From assembly GCF_002358085.1 (NCBI RefSeq), contig NZ_NTJD01000002.1:1-64000 (forward strand): DNA of 64,000 nucleotides, read 5' to 3'. The notes beneath the pieces were generated by a model. That model saw only the letters and a program-made list of their open reading frames with translations, did not search any database and was not told the origin of the DNA. Position numbers and translations under genes: made by a program. Shown here one piece after another: positions 43,359 through 53,130 of this stretch. Origin of the DNA: Pseudothioclava arenosa (GTDB taxonomy: Bacteria; Pseudomonadota; Alphaproteobacteria; Rhodobacterales; Rhodobacteraceae). Numbering within the stretch: the first letter of the stretch is position 1; every line of letters begins with the position of its first letter.

Positions 43359-44447
43359 ATGCCTGTGACGCTTTCCTCCCTGTCGGATCTCGCCGCGCTC
43401 GGCTTCGATGAGATCATCGACGTGCGCGCGTCCTCGGAATATGCCGAGGATCACATCCCCGGCGCGATCAGCCTGCCGGTGCTGAGCGATGAGGAACGCG
43501 CCCGCGTCGGCACGATTTACAAACAGGTCTCGCCCTTTGACGCGCGCAAGATCGGCGCGGCGCTGGTGTCGCGCAATGCCGCCGCCCATCTTGAGGGGCC
43601 TTTGGCCGACCGTCCGGGCGGCTGGCGGCCCCTGGTCTATTGCTGGCGCGGCGGGCAGAGATCGGGGTCGTTCACCACGATCCTGCGCCAGATCGGCTGG
43701 CGCGCCGAAACCATCGAGGGCGGCTACAAGGCCTGGCGCAAGCTGGTCGTCGAGGCGCTTTATGACCGGCCTTTCCCGGCGCGCGCGGTGGTGCTTGATG
43801 GCAATACCGGCTCGGCCAAGACCGAGCTTTTGCAGCTGATGGCGGGGCAGGGCGTGCAGGTGCTGGACCTCGAGGGCCTCGCTAATCATCGCGGCTCGCT
43901 GTTCGGCGCGGTCGGCCCGCAACCGAGCCAGCGCGCGTTTGAGGGGCGGCTTGCGCTGGCCATGGCGGCGCTGGACCCGGCGCGTCCGGTGGTGATCGAG
44001 GCCGAAAGCGCCAAGGTCGGCGAGTGCCGCGTGCCACCTGCGGTCTGGCGCGCGATCTGCGATGCGCCGCGGCTGGAAATCATGGCGCCTCTGTCCGAGC
44101 GCGCGGCCTATCTGACCCGCGCCTATGCCGACCTGCTCGACGACCCCGAGCGGATCGTTTCGATCATTGCCCGGCTCGCGGCGATGCATCCCGCCAAGCG
44201 CATCGCCGCGTGGCAGGCCGAGGCGCGCGCGGGCGAGTTCGCCGCGCTGGCCGAGGGGCTGATGGCCGATCATTACGACCCGCGCTACGCCAAGCATCGC
44301 GCGCGGATGCAGGTGCCGGTGGCCGAGATCGCCGCGCCGAGCCTTGCCGCGGCGGACCTGCCCGCATTGGCCGAGAGCCTGGCGCAGGCGCTGCCTGCTG
44401 CCCTGTCCGATACCCCGCCCCAAGGAGGCCCCGATGACGCAAGCTGA
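43359..44447 (+). CDS. mnmH: tRNA 2-selenouridine synthase (MnmH/SelU)
   Basis: A 362-residue enzyme. The N-terminal rhodanese domain has the catalytic Cys in YCWRGGQRS (about residue 95). A P-loop-like GNTGSAKTELL (about 150) starts the second domain. It replaces sulfur by selenium at the wobble uridine of some tRNAs with selenophosphate from SelD, which is encoded next to it and overlaps it by 14 bases. The start is the ATG at 43359; the upstream frame lacks family likeness. Confidence 0.9.
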   Translation: MPVTLSSLSDLAALGFDEIIDVRASSEYAEDHIPGAISLPVLSDEERARVGTIYKQVSPFDARKIGAALVSRNAAAHLEGPLADRPGGWRPLVYCWRGGQRSGSFTTILRQIGWRAETIEGGYKAWRKLVVEALYDRPFPARAVVLDGNTGSAKTELLQLMAGQGVQVLDLEGLANHRGSLFGAVGPQPSQRAFEGRLALAMAALDPARPVVIEAESAKVGECRVPPAVWRAICDAPRLEIMAPLSERAAYLTRAYADLLDDPERIVSIIARLAAMHPAKRIAAWQAEARAGEFAALAEGLMADHYDPRYAKHRARMQVPVAEIAAPSLAAADLPALAESLAQALPAALSDTPPQGGPDDAS

Positions 44448-45504
44448 TCCCGCGACCCCGACCGAACCGCGCCTGACCTCGCTGGCGCATGGCGGGGGCT
44501 GCGGCTGCAAGATCGCGCCCGGCGTGCTGTCGGGGATTTTGCGCGGCACTGCGCAGATGACGATCCCCGAGGCGCTTCTGGTCGGTATCGAGACCTCGGA
44601 TGACGCCGCCGTCTACCAGATCAACGATCGGCAGGCGTTGGTTGCCACCACCGATTTCTTCATGCCGATCGTCGACGATCCCGAGGATTTCGGCCGCATC
44701 GCCGCGACCAATGCGATCAGCGATGTCTACGCGATGGGTGGTCAGCCGATCTTTGCGCTGGCGCTTGTGGGGATGCCGATCGGCAAGCTCTCGGTCGAGA
44801 ACATCGGCAAGATCCTCGAAGGCGGCGCGGCAGCCTGCCGGGACGCAGGGATTCCGATCGCGGGCGGGCACACGATCGACTCGGTCGAGCCGATCTACGG
44901 GCTGGTCGCGCTGGGGCTGGTGGACCCCGCCAACGTCAAGGCGAATTGCGCGGCGCAGCCCGGAGACGTGCTGATTTTGGGCAAGCCGATCGGGGTGGGC
45001 GTGATGTCGGCGGCGCTGAAGAAAGAGGAACTTTCGCCCGAGGGGTATGCCGCGATGATCGCGGCGACGACGCGTCTGAACACGCCGGGGCCGGAGCTTG
45101 CGCGCCTGCCGGGTGTGCATGCGATGACCGATGTCACGGGCTTCGGCCTTGGGGGCCACGCGATGGAGATGGCGCGCGGTTCGGGCCACGCGCTGCGCCT
45201 TGATTGGGGCGCGGTGCCGGTCTTGCCGGGCGTGCGTGAGCTGGCGGCGGCGGGGTTCATCACCGGCGCGTCGGGGCGCAACTGGGCGAGCTACGGCGCC
45301 GAGGTCACCCTGCCCGAAGGCTTCCCCGAGGCGGAGCGCGCTTTGCTGAGCGATCCGCAGACCAGCGGCGGGCTGATGGTGGCCTGCGCGCCCGAGGCGG
45401 CCGATGAGGTGCTGGCAATCTTTGCTGCGCATGGCTTCGCCGAGGCCTGCGTGATCGGCCGTGTCGAGACCGGGGCGCAGGCGCCGGGGTTGATCGTCGG
45501 TTAA
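44434..45504 (+). CDS. selD: Selenide, water dikinase (SelD)
   Basis: A 356-residue enzyme. The active-site Cys/Sec position is in HGGGCGCKI (about residue 23), with a Cys codon. Other marks are SDDAAVYQI, ATTDFFMP (metal and ATP), and GGHTID. It makes selenophosphate from selenide and ATP for MnmH. The gene is coupled to mnmH. CAAGGAGG precedes the ATG. Confidence 0.93.
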   Translation: MTQADPATPTEPRLTSLAHGGGCGCKIAPGVLSGILRGTAQMTIPEALLVGIETSDDAAVYQINDRQALVATTDFFMPIVDDPEDFGRIAATNAISDVYAMGGQPIFALALVGMPIGKLSVENIGKILEGGAAACRDAGIPIAGGHTIDSVEPIYGLVALGLVDPANVKANCAAQPGDVLILGKPIGVGVMSAALKKEELSPEGYAAMIAATTRLNTPGPELARLPGVHAMTDVTGFGLGGHAMEMARGSGHALRLDWGAVPVLPGVRELAAAGFITGASGRNWASYGAEVTLPEGFPEAERALLSDPQTSGGLMVACAPEAADEVLAIFAAHGFAEACVIGRVETGAQAPGLIVG

Positions 45505-45507
45505 GGC

Positions 45508-46941
45508 CTAGCGCGCATAGACATCGTCATAGCGGATGATGTCATCCTCGCCGAGGTAATCGCCGGTCTGCACCTCGATCAGGATCACCGGGTCCGCGCC
45601 GGGGTTTTCCAGCCGATGCCGCGCGCCCTGCGGCACATAGATCGACTCGTTGGGTTCAAGGATGCGGGTGTCGCCGCCCAGCGTGACCTGAGCGCGGCCT
45701 TCGACCACGACCCAATGCTCGGCCCGATGTGCATGGCTTTGCAGCGACAGCGCGCCGCCCGGCCTGACATGGATGCGCTTGACCTGAAACCTCTCGCCGC
45801 GCGACAGGCATTCGAACGAGCCCCAGGGGCGGTGCTCTTTCGCGAAACGGTCGGCCTGTGGTGCCTGCCGCTGGCGCAGGTTCAGCACCGCCTGTTTCAC
45901 CTCTTGCGCGCGGTCCTTGGGCGCGACCAGAACGGCGTCGGGCATGGCGATGGCGATCATGTCGCGCAGCCCGATGCCGACCAGCTCCAGCCCCTCGCTT
46001 TCCGAGCGCAGCAGCGATCCGGTGCAGTCGATGCCGATCGCCGGGCCCGAGGTCGCATTGCCCTCGGGATCGTGCAGCGCCGCGCGCCAGACCGCGTCCC
46101 AGCCGCCCAGATCCGACCATTTCCCGCAATAGCGAACCACGGCCAGATTGTCGGCCTTTTCCATCACCGCATAGTCGATCGAGATATCGGGCAGGCAGGC
46201 CCAGGGCTCGGGATCGAGCCGCAAAAACCCCAGGTCGGCACGGGCGCCTGCCAGCGCCGCGCGCACCGGCGCCAGCAGCTCGGGGGCGCAGGTCAGGAAG
46301 GCCGCGAGGATGTCGCAGGCGCGAAACAGAAACAGCCCCGAGTTCCAAAGGAACCGCCCGCTGGCGAGCATCCGCGCGGCCTCGGCCACATCGGGTTTCT
46401 CGACAAAGCGCGACAGCGGCGTGGCGCTGCCAGCGGGCGAGGTGGGGGAGGAAAGCTCAAGATAGCCATAGCCGGTTTCGGGACGGTCGGGTTTGATCCC
46501 GAACAGCAGGATCTGGCCCGCGAGCGCGGCGGGCAGGGCGCGCGCGACGGTGGCACGAAAGGCGTTACGGTCGGGCAGGAGGTGATCGGCCGGCGCGATC
46601 AGCATCAGCGCCTCGGGGTCGCGCGCCGCCAGATGCAGCGCGGCGGCCAGCACGGCGGGGGCGGTATTGCGGCCCTCGGGTTCCAGCAGTACGGCGCCGG
46701 GTTCGATCCCGATCTCGGCCAGCTGCTCGGTCGCGACAAAGCGGAAATCGGCCCCGGTCACCACCACCGGCGGCGCAAAGCAAACCCCGCGGCCCCGCCC
46801 GCTCAGCCGCTCGGCGCTTTGCTGGAACAGCGACCCGGTTCCGGCGAGCGGGACGAACTGCTTGGGGTAGCCCTGCCGTGACAAGGGCCAGAGCCGCGTG
46901 CCCGAGCCGCCGCAGAGCAGGATAGGCGTGATCGTCTGCAT
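45508..46941 (-). CDS. manC: Mannose-1-phosphate guanylyltransferase / mannose-6-phosphate isomerase
   Basis: A 477-residue bifunctional type II enzyme. The nucleotidyltransferase domain has LCGGSGTRLWPLSRQGYPKQF (residues 9-29). The C-terminal cupin has RPWGSFECL, GGALSLQSHAHRAEHWVVV and DIIRYDDVYAR-type ending. It makes GDP-mannose for exopolysaccharide or glycoconjugates. The phosphomannomutase gene is divergent, with a 144-base gap. Confidence 0.92.
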   Translation of the reverse strand: MQTITPILLCGGSGTRLWPLSRQGYPKQFVPLAGTGSLFQQSAERLSGRGRGVCFAPPVVVTGADFRFVATEQLAEIGIEPGAVLLEPEGRNTAPAVLAAALHLAARDPEALMLIAPADHLLPDRNAFRATVARALPAALAGQILLFGIKPDRPETGYGYLELSSPTSPAGSATPLSRFVEKPDVAEAARMLASGRFLWNSGLFLFRACDILAAFLTCAPELLAPVRAALAGARADLGFLRLDPEPWACLPDISIDYAVMEKADNLAVVRYCGKWSDLGGWDAVWRAALHDPEGNATSGPAIGIDCTGSLLRSESEGLELVGIGLRDMIAIAMPDAVLVAPKDRAQEVKQAVLNLRQRQAPQADRFAKEHRPWGSFECLSRGERFQVKRIHVRPGGALSLQSHAHRAEHWVVVEGRAQVTLGGDTRILEPNESIYVPQGARHRLENPGADPVILIEVQTGDYLGEDDIIRYDDVYAR

Positions 46942-47085
46942 CCGGGTCTCCGCTAGGAAAACAAATACATCTCAAGGTTGTATTTGCCATGTAGAGCACG
47001 GCTTTATCCACAGGGCAAGCCTGCTGTGATTGCGGCGGGTTTTTTCGGGTGCTAAGGCTGCGACGAACAACCTTTGAGAGAGATC

Positions 47086-48486
47086 ATGCCATTGCAGTTC
47101 GGCACGAGTGGGCTTCGCGGGCTGGCGCGGGATTTCACGCCCGAGCGGGTGGCGCGCTGGGTCGATGCCTATCTTGCGGCCTGCCGGATCGGCGCGCAGG
47201 TGTTTCTGGCGCGGGATCTGCGGGCAAGCTCGCCGATGATCGCGGGGGCGGTGCGCGCGGCGCTGATCGCGGCGGGGCGGAAGGTGGTTGATCTGGGTGC
47301 CTTGCCGACGCCCGCGCTGGCGCTTCTGGCGATGGCCGAGGGCGCGGGGGCGATCATGGTGACAGGCAGCCATATCCCGGCGGACCGCAACGGGCTCAAG
47401 TTCTACCGCCCCGATGGCGAGATCGACAAGGCCAGCGAGGCGGCGATGCGCGCGGCCCATGACGTGGGCGCGCGGGCGCTGCTGGACGGGCCGGGCGTTC
47501 TGGAGCGCCGGACGGATGCCGCGCAGGCCTATCTGGCGCGCTATGCCGGGGCCTTCGGGGCCGAGGCTTTGGCAGGGATGCGCATCGGCGTCTGGGCGCA
47601 ATCCTCGGTCGCGCGCGATCTGTTGCCCGCGCTGTTGCGCGCGCTCGGTGCAGAGGTGATCGAACTGGCCCGCGCCGGGCATTTCTATCCGGTCGATACC
47701 GAGGCGGTGTCGCCCGAGACCCGCGCCGATCTGGCGCGCTGGTGCGCGGAGTATCGGCTGGATGCGCTGGTTTCGACCGATGCCGATGGCGACCGGCCCT
47801 TGCTGATGGGCGGGGCGGGGCATTTGGTTGCGGGCGACATCCTAGGCGTCCTCACGGCGCGCGCGCTTGGGGCCGAGGTAGTCTGCACGCCGGTCTCGGC
47901 CAATTCCATGATCGAAGGCATGGGCGCCTTTCGCGCGACCCGTCGCCGCCGCATCGGCTCGCCCTACGTGATTGCCGAGATGCTGGCCGAACAGGCCGCT
48001 GACCCGCAGGCACGCGTGGCCGGGTTCGAGCCGAATGGAGGCTTCCTGCTGGGCTTCGAGGCCGCAGCCCCCGCCGGGCCGATCGCGCCGCTGATGACGC
48101 GCGATGCGGTGCTGCCGCTTGCGACGGTTTTGGCCGAGGCGCGCCGCGCGGGCGGCATGGCGGCGCTGCTTGCGACGCTGCCTGCTCGCGCGACCTCCGC
48201 CGACCGCCTGCGGGATGTCCCGCCGGAGATTGCGCACGGCCTGCTCGACAGCTTTGCCACATCGCCCGAGGCGCGTGCGGCATTTTTCGCCCCCTTCGGC
48301 CCGGAGCAGTGCCTTGACCAGACCGACGGGCTGCGCGTCACGCTTGCGGACGGGCGCATCGTGCATCTGCGCGCCTCGGGCAACGCGCCCGAGTTTCGCG
48401 TCTATACAGAGGCCGCCACGCCCGAGGCTGCCGAGGCCCTGTTGCGTGCGGTCATGGCCGCGCTGGTGCCGCGCCTTGCCGCCTGA
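47086..48486 (+). CDS. Phosphomannomutase / phosphoglucomutase
   Basis: A 466-residue alpha-D-phosphohexomutase. The phospho-serine is in [15 protein letters not shown] (about residue 92). [11 protein letters not shown] binds Mg, GFEPNGGF is the sugar-binding loop and [12 protein letters not shown] binds phosphate. The start is the ATG at 47086 with GAGAGAG before it. It interconverts mannose-6- and mannose-1-phosphate, the step before ManC. Confidence 0.9.
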   Translation: MPLQFGTSGLRGLARDFTPERVARWVDAYLAACRIGAQVFLARDLRASSPMIAGAVRAALIAAGRKVVDLGALPTPALALLAMAEGAGAIMVTGSHIPADRNGLKFYRPDGEIDKASEAAMRAAHDVGARALLDGPGVLERRTDAAQAYLARYAGAFGAEALAGMRIGVWAQSSVARDLLPALLRALGAEVIELARAGHFYPVDTEAVSPETRADLARWCAEYRLDALVSTDADGDRPLLMGGAGHLVAGDILGVLTARALGAEVVCTPVSANSMIEGMGAFRATRRRRIGSPYVIAEMLAEQAADPQARVAGFEPNGGFLLGFEAAAPAGPIAPLMTRDAVLPLATVLAEARRAGGMAALLATLPARATSADRLRDVPPEIAHGLLDSFATSPEARAAFFAPFGPEQCLDQTDGLRVTLADGRIVHLRASGNAPEFRVYTEAATPEAAEALLRAVMAALVPRLAA

Positions 48487-48550
48487 CCGCGCGCGGCCCT
48501 TTCCTTTTCCGATTGCCCCGCTATCTCTCGGGCAGAACAGGGAGATACCG

Positions 48551-48991
48551 ATGACCCGCTATGCCAAGACCGCCGAGGCGCTGGCCCGCCTGACCCCCGA
48601 GCAATACCGCGTGACGCAGGAAAGCGGCACCGAGCGGCCCTTTACGGGCGAATACCTGGAAGAAAAGCGCCGCGGGATCTTTGTCGACGTGGTCTCGGGC
48701 GAGCCTCTGTTTGCTTCGTCGGACAAGTATGAATCGGGTTGCGGCTGGCCCTCGTTCACGCGCCCGATCCTTGACGAGCACGTGCAGGAGCTGCGCGACA
48801 CATCGCATGGGATGCTCCGCACCGAGGTGCGATCGGCCCATGGCGACAGCCATCTGGGCCATGTCTTTCCCGACGGGCCGCGCGAGACCGGCGGGCTGCG
48901 CTATTGCATCAACTCGGCGGCGCTGCGTTTCGTGCCGCTTGAGGAGATGGAGGCCGAGGGCTACGGCGCGCTGATCCCGCTGGTCGGCTGA
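48551..48991 (+). CDS. msrB: Peptide-methionine (R)-S-oxide reductase MsrB
   Basis: A 146-residue Msr[18 protein letters not shown] and [11 protein letters not shown] (catalytic Cys near 120) are the family's core. The two CxxC zinc motifs of many MsrB proteins are absent. The ATG follows GGGAG. Reduces methionine-R-sulfoxide in proteins with thioredoxin. Confidence 0.93.
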   Translation: MTRYAKTAEALARLTPEQYRVTQESGTERPFTGEYLEEKRRGIFVDVVSGEPLFASSDKYESGCGWPSFTRPILDEHVQELRDTSHGMLRTEVRSAHGDSHLGHVFPDGPRETGGLRYCINSAALRFVPLEEMEAEGYGALIPLVG

Positions 48992-49057
48992 GCCCCCCTT
49001 TCCATCGCGCGGGCCCTGTGCCAAGGTCGCGCCGAAACCACCAACAGGAGAAGAGGA

Positions 49058-50101
49058 ATGCGCCGGATCGAACTGGGTCGCACCGGGCTGGAAGTGTCCG
49101 AAATCTGTCTGGGGTCAATGACCTGGGGGACGCAGAATACCGAGGCCGAGGGCCATGCGCAGCTCGATTATGCGCTCGATCAGGGCGTTGATTTCATCGA
49201 CACGGCCGAGCTTTACCCGGTCAACCCGGTGCGGCTCGAAACCACCGGGCGCACCGAAGAGATTATAGGCACCTGGCTCAAGGCGCGGGGGCGGCGCGAC
49301 GATGTGGTGATCGCCACCAAGATCGTCGGCACTGGCTCGGTCGCGATCAAGGGCGGGCCGCCGATCAGCCCGGAGCGGATCCGCGAGGCGGTCGAGAATT
49401 CGCTGCGTCGGCTGCAGACCGATTACATCGACCTCTATCAGCTGCACTGGCCCAACCGTGGCTCGTACCATTTCCGGGCGCTTTGGCGCTATGACCCGAC
49501 GACGCAGAACACCGCGCGGGTGCAAGACGACATGGCGGCCTGTCTTGAGACCCTCGACGAGATGGTCAAGGCGGGCAAGATCCGGCATCTGGGGCTGTCG
49601 AACGAGACGACCTGGGGCACCTCGGAATGGCTGCGGCTGGCCGAGGCGAGCAAAGGGCCGCGCATGGCCACGATCCAGAACGAATACTCGCTGATGTGCC
49701 GCTATTTCGATACCGATCTGGCGGAGCTGTGTCACCACGAAGACGTGACGCTGCTGGCCTATTCGCCGCTCGCGGCGGGGATCCTGAGCGGCAAGTATTC
49801 GGGCGATACCACGCCCGAGGGTTCGCGCCGTGCGATCGTGGCGGATCTGGGCGGGCGCTCCAGCCCGCGCGCCTTTGACATTGCCGATGTCTATGTCGGC
49901 GTCGCGCGCGAGGCGGGGCTTGACCCGGTGACGATGGCCATTCGCTGGGTGATGGAACGCCCCGGCTCGATCATCCCGATCATCGGCGGCACCTCGGTTG
50001 CGCAGATTGCAGCGGCGATCGACGCGGCGCGGATCACCCTGCCGAAAGAGGTCCATGACGCGATCAAGCAGATCCACCGCGATCTGCCGATGCCGTTCTG
50101 A
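49058..50101 (+). CDS. Aldo/keto reductase (Tas-like)
   Basis: A 347-residue NADPH-dependent aldo/keto reductase. Catalytic Asp and Tyr in DFIDTAELYP (about 45-54), Lys in VIATK, His in LYQLHWP. AAGEAR-type NADP phosphate site near the end (IIPIIGGTS). It follows msrB by 66 bases with GGAG before the ATG. Substrate unknown. Confidence 0.88.
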   Translation: MRRIELGRTGLEVSEICLGSMTWGTQNTEAEGHAQLDYALDQGVDFIDTAELYPVNPVRLETTGRTEEIIGTWLKARGRRDDVVIATKIVGTGSVAIKGGPPISPERIREAVENSLRRLQTDYIDLYQLHWPNRGSYHFRALWRYDPTTQNTARVQDDMAACLETLDEMVKAGKIRHLGLSNETTWGTSEWLRLAEASKGPRMATIQNEYSLMCRYFDTDLAELCHHEDVTLLAYSPLAAGILSGKYSGDTTPEGSRRAIVADLGGRSSPRAFDIADVYVGVAREAGLDPVTMAIRWVMERPGSIIPIIGGTSVAQIAAAIDAARITLPKEVHDAIKQIHRDLPMPF

Positions 50102-50111
50102 GGAGGGGACC

Positions 50112-50444
50112 ATGCGCGCGCTTGCCCTGTCGGCCCTGATGGCTCTGGCCCTCGTGGCCTGCAAACCCGAGCCGGGGCCCCCGCGCCTTGAGCCCGTCGG
50201 CGCCGCCCGCGTCGAGGCCGAGCGCAAGGCCTGCGAGGCTGACGGCGGGATCTGGTCGAGCGGGGCTTTTGGCTCAATTTGTGCGCGTCGGACCAAGGAT
50301 GCCAATCAATCCTGCCGCAAGGAAAGCGATTGCGAGGGCGTGTGCCTTGCGCGGTCGATGACCTGTGCGCCGGTCCGGCCCTTGCTTGGTTGTAACGAGG
50401 TGCTGACAGATGCCGGCACGAGGGCGACGCTATGCGTGGATTGA
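50112..50444 (+). CDS. Small Cys-rich lipoprotein
   Basis: A 110-residue protein with a lipoprotein signal (ALSALMALALVAC, lipobox LVAC at residue 17). The mature part has eight further Cys in pairs such as ARSMTCAP and LLGCNEV, so disulfides are likely. It overlaps the next gene by 13 bases. I know no family for it. Confidence 0.7.
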   Translation: MRALALSALMALALVACKPEPGPPRLEPVGAARVEAERKACEADGGIWSSGAFGSICARRTKDANQSCRKESDCEGVCLARSMTCAPVRPLLGCNEVLTDAGTRATLCVD

Positions 50445-50950
50445 TCCGTCTGGCCGGGGCGATGGCGCTTGCCGGGGCGCTTGCCGGATGCCTCGGCGCG
50501 CCGGAGCCCGGCGGCCCTTTGCTCTCCGAGCCGGGGCGGATGTCGTCGCTGGCGCTCTTTGAGCCCGTGCGGATGGCCGGGGGGTGGCAGGTTGTCGCCT
50601 CGGGAACGCCGGGCTGCGCGGGCGCGCGGCAGGACTGGGCCGCGGAGGGCGGCGGCTATCGGATTTCGGGGATTGATTGCGCGGGGGCGGCGCCCATGGC
50701 ACTTGACGCGCGGATGTCCGTCACCGGGCCGGGCGCGCGGATGGCGGCCAGCGGGCGGGCCTTTGGCGGCGCGCCGGTCTGGCTCTTGTGGGCCGATCAG
50801 GATTACCGCGTCGCGGTGCTGGGCACGCCCGAGGGCGGCTTTGGGATGATCCTCGCACGACCCGGCATGGCGGCGCGTGGCGACCTGATCGCGGCGGCGC
50901 GCGAGGTGCTGGCCTTCAACGGCTACGATCTGGCGCAGATCGGGCCATGA
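50432..50950 (+). CDS. Lipocalin-like lipoprotein
   Basis: A 172-residue protein with a lipobox LAGC at residue 20. WLLWADQDYRVAVLGTP and GMILARPG resemble the later strands of bacterial lipocalin (Blc). The N-terminal GxW motif of lipocalins is only loosely present (GGWQVVA). It probably binds a small lipid or hydrophobic ligand at the outer membrane. It overlaps the DMT permease by four bases. Confidence 0.6.
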   Translation: MRGLIRLAGAMALAGALAGCLGAPEPGGPLLSEPGRMSSLALFEPVRMAGGWQVVASGTPGCAGARQDWAAEGGGYRISGIDCAGAAPMALDARMSVTGPGARMAASGRAFGGAPVWLLWADQDYRVAVLGTPEGGFGMILARPGMAARGDLIAAAREVLAFNGYDLAQIGP

Positions 50951-51846
50951 GCGGGGTGCTCTGGGCGGCGCTGGTGATTGTGGCCTCGGCGCTGCAGACC
51001 GCGCGGTTCGTTCTGCAAAAGGTGCTCTCGGGCTCGGGCCTCTCGGTGGGGGGCGCGACCTTTTCGCGGTTCCTCTTCGGAGCGCCGATCGCGCTGGTGG
51101 CGGCCACGGCGCTGTTGCTCGGCACGGGCGAGGCATTGCCGAACCTGACGCCACGCTTCTGGGCATTCGTGCTGGCGGGCGGGGCGGCGCAGATCTTTGC
51201 CACGTTCCTGACGGTCGCGCTGTTCAAGCTACGCAATTTCGCGGTCGGCGTCGCCTTCACCAAGACCGAAACGTTTCAGGTCGCGCTGTTTTCGGCGCTG
51301 ATCCTGTCCGAGCCGGTGGCGCCCCTGGGCTGGCTGGCGATCGTGATCGGCTTTGGCGGCGTGATGTTGATGTCGCGCCCGCCTGAGGGTGGCCGGATGC
51401 TGGGCCGCCCGATGGTCTATGGCCTTTTGGCGGGGGCGGGATTTGCCGTGGCTGCGATCGGCTATCGCGGCGCCACGGTCGAGCTTGAACCCTTGCCTTT
51501 CCTGATCCGCGCGATGGTGGCGCTGGCGGCGGCGACGAGCTCGCAGACGCTGGGCATGGCGCTTTACCTGCGGGTGTTCGAACCCGGCGAGCTAAGCCGC
51601 GTGGTCGCCGCCTGGCGGCGCACGATCTGGGTCGGCGTGACCGGGGTTGGCGGGTCGGCGGGCTGGTTCGCCGCTTTCGCGCTGCAGAACGCGGCCTATG
51701 TCCGCGCTTTCGGGCAGATCGAGATGGTGTTCACGCTGCTCGCTTCGGTCTGGTTCTTTGGCGAGCGCTTGCACCGGCGCGAGGGCGCGGGCATCGCGCT
51801 GGTCGTCGCCTCGCTGGTCGCGCTGGTCCTGGCCGGGCGCGGCTAG
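50947..51846 (+). CDS. DMT-family (EamA) permease
   Basis: A 299-residue membrane protein with about ten hydrophobic segments in two EamA repeats (FVLQKVLSGSGLS..., GWFAAFALQNAAYVRAFGQIEMVFTLLASVWFFGERL). It starts at the ATG overlapping the lipoprotein stop. A small-molecule exporter or importer; no substrate can be named. Confidence 0.85.
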   Translation: MSGVLWAALVIVASALQTARFVLQKVLSGSGLSVGGATFSRFLFGAPIALVAATALLLGTGEALPNLTPRFWAFVLAGGAAQIFATFLTVALFKLRNFAVGVAFTKTETFQVALFSALILSEPVAPLGWLAIVIGFGGVMLMSRPPEGGRMLGRPMVYGLLAGAGFAVAAIGYRGATVELEPLPFLIRAMVALAAATSSQTLGMALYLRVFEPGELSRVVAAWRRTIWVGVTGVGGSAGWFAAFALQNAAYVRAFGQIEMVFTLLASVWFFGERLHRREGAGIALVVASLVALVLAGRG

Positions 51847-51847
51847 C

Positions 51848-52555
51848 TCAGGCGATCCGGCGGAAGGTCGCGCGCTCGGTGCGGTTGTCGAAGAAGGGCA
51901 GGCTCTCGGGGTCGCACAAACGGCCACCCGCCAGCATCGCCTGCACCTCGGCCAGCACCACTTCGGTGATGAAGGGCAGGTTGAGCTGACGCGCCTCGGT
52001 CAGCGGCACCCAATGCAGATGCGAAAGCTCGTCGCAGGCGCGCGAGAAATCATCGGGGTCGCCGGCGATCTCGTTGACATCGGCGAGGAAGAAGCGCGCG
52101 TCGAAGCGGCGCGGGCGGCCCTTTGGCGTGATCGCGCGGAACACAAAGCGCAGCGGCGTGGCCGAGGGGCGATACCCCAGTGCCGCCATCGCCGCCCAGT
52201 CTTCGGCGGGCGGTTCGGGCCAATCGCCGGGCGCGCCGAGGATCAGCCCGGTTTCCTCCCAAAGCTCGCGGATCGCCGCCACGGCCAGCGCCGGGCCGAT
52301 GCCGTCGGGGGCCTCGACCGCAAGCCTGCGTGCGCAGGTCTGCGACAGCGGCTCGGCCAGCGGCACATGCCAGTCGGCGGCATCGAGCGCGCCGCCCGGG
52401 AACACGTATTTCGACGGCATGAAGGCCGCGCCCGCGCCGCGCTGGCCCATCAGCACGGCAGGGCCCTGCGGCGCGTCATGGCGCAGAATGATCAGGCTTG
52501 CGGCGTCGCGCAACTGGGTCTTGTCGATCGGCGGGGCGGTGGGGGCTTCAGTCAT
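51848..52555 (-). CDS. Nudix-type hydrolase
   Basis: A 235-residue protein. The Nudix box is partial: AIRELWEETGLIL near residue 100 (REx2EExG present; the upstream Gly and Glu less clear). FVFPGGALD and the C-terminal FDNRTERATF suggest a coenzyme-A or nucleotide pyrophosphatase-type group. The ATG at 52555 overlaps the end of the DUF983 gene; the longer frame includes that gene's antisense and is rejected. Confidence 0.8.
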   Translation of the reverse strand: MTEAPTAPPIDKTQLRDAASLIILRHDAPQGPAVLMGQRGAGAAFMPSKYVFPGGALDAADWHVPLAEPLSQTCARRLAVEAPDGIGPALAVAAIRELWEETGLILGAPGDWPEPPAEDWAAMAALGYRPSATPLRFVFRAITPKGRPRRFDARFFLADVNEIAGDPDDFSRACDELSHLHWVPLTEARQLNLPFITEVVLAEVQAMLAGGRLCDPESLPFFDNRTERATFRRIA

Positions 52556-52952
52556 GCACGATCTCTCCGGCGCCGAAGCCATGCATCCGGCGCGACCACT
52601 GGATGCCAACCAGCATCCCCTTGAAGCGCGGCAGCAGATAGACGCTGAGCGCGACGCAGCTCGGCACGAACAGCGCGATCATCATCCAAGGTTCGGGGCG
52701 GAAGGCGAAATAGACAGCCATGATCGCCGGTGCGAGCAGGTGCCCCACCACGAGGATGGTCAGATAGGCCGGGCCGTCATCGGCGCGCTGGTGGTGCAGA
52801 GCCTCGCCACAGGCCGGGCAGGCGGCGCGCACGCGGGCGTAGCCTTCGAGCAGCGTGCCCTCGCCACAGGCCGGGCAGCGGCAGGTCAGCCCCCGCCAGA
52901 TCGCTTGGCCGACGGGGCGGTCGTCCTCGGGCATCTCGGTATATTCGGTCAT
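52548..52952 (-). CDS. DUF983 membrane protein
   Basis: A 134-residue protein: zinc-ribbon-like CPACGEG and CPACGEA (about residues 26 and 44), then two hydrophobic segments (LTILVVGHLLAPAIMAVYFAF, MMIALFVPSCVALSVYLL). This is the DUF983 pattern, common in alphaproteobacteria. It is coupled to the Nudix gene. Function unknown. Confidence 0.85.
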   Translation of the reverse strand: MTEYTEMPEDDRPVGQAIWRGLTCRCPACGEGTLLEGYARVRAACPACGEALHHQRADDGPAYLTILVVGHLLAPAIMAVYFAFRPEPWMMIALFVPSCVALSVYLLPRFKGMLVGIQWSRRMHGFGAGEIVHD

Positions 52953-53130
52953 CTGGTCTCTCCCTGGCGCCACTAAGACAGGTTTTCGCGCCGGGGGGAA
53001 GCCCGCGCCCGCCTTCACGCCATGTCACGGATGCGTGTGCCGGCGCCCGAAGGCGACGGAAAGCGGGGCGGGGGGCGTATTGGGGGTATCTGCGGCACCA
53101 AGACGCCGCCTGGTTTTTCAGGAGATCGAG

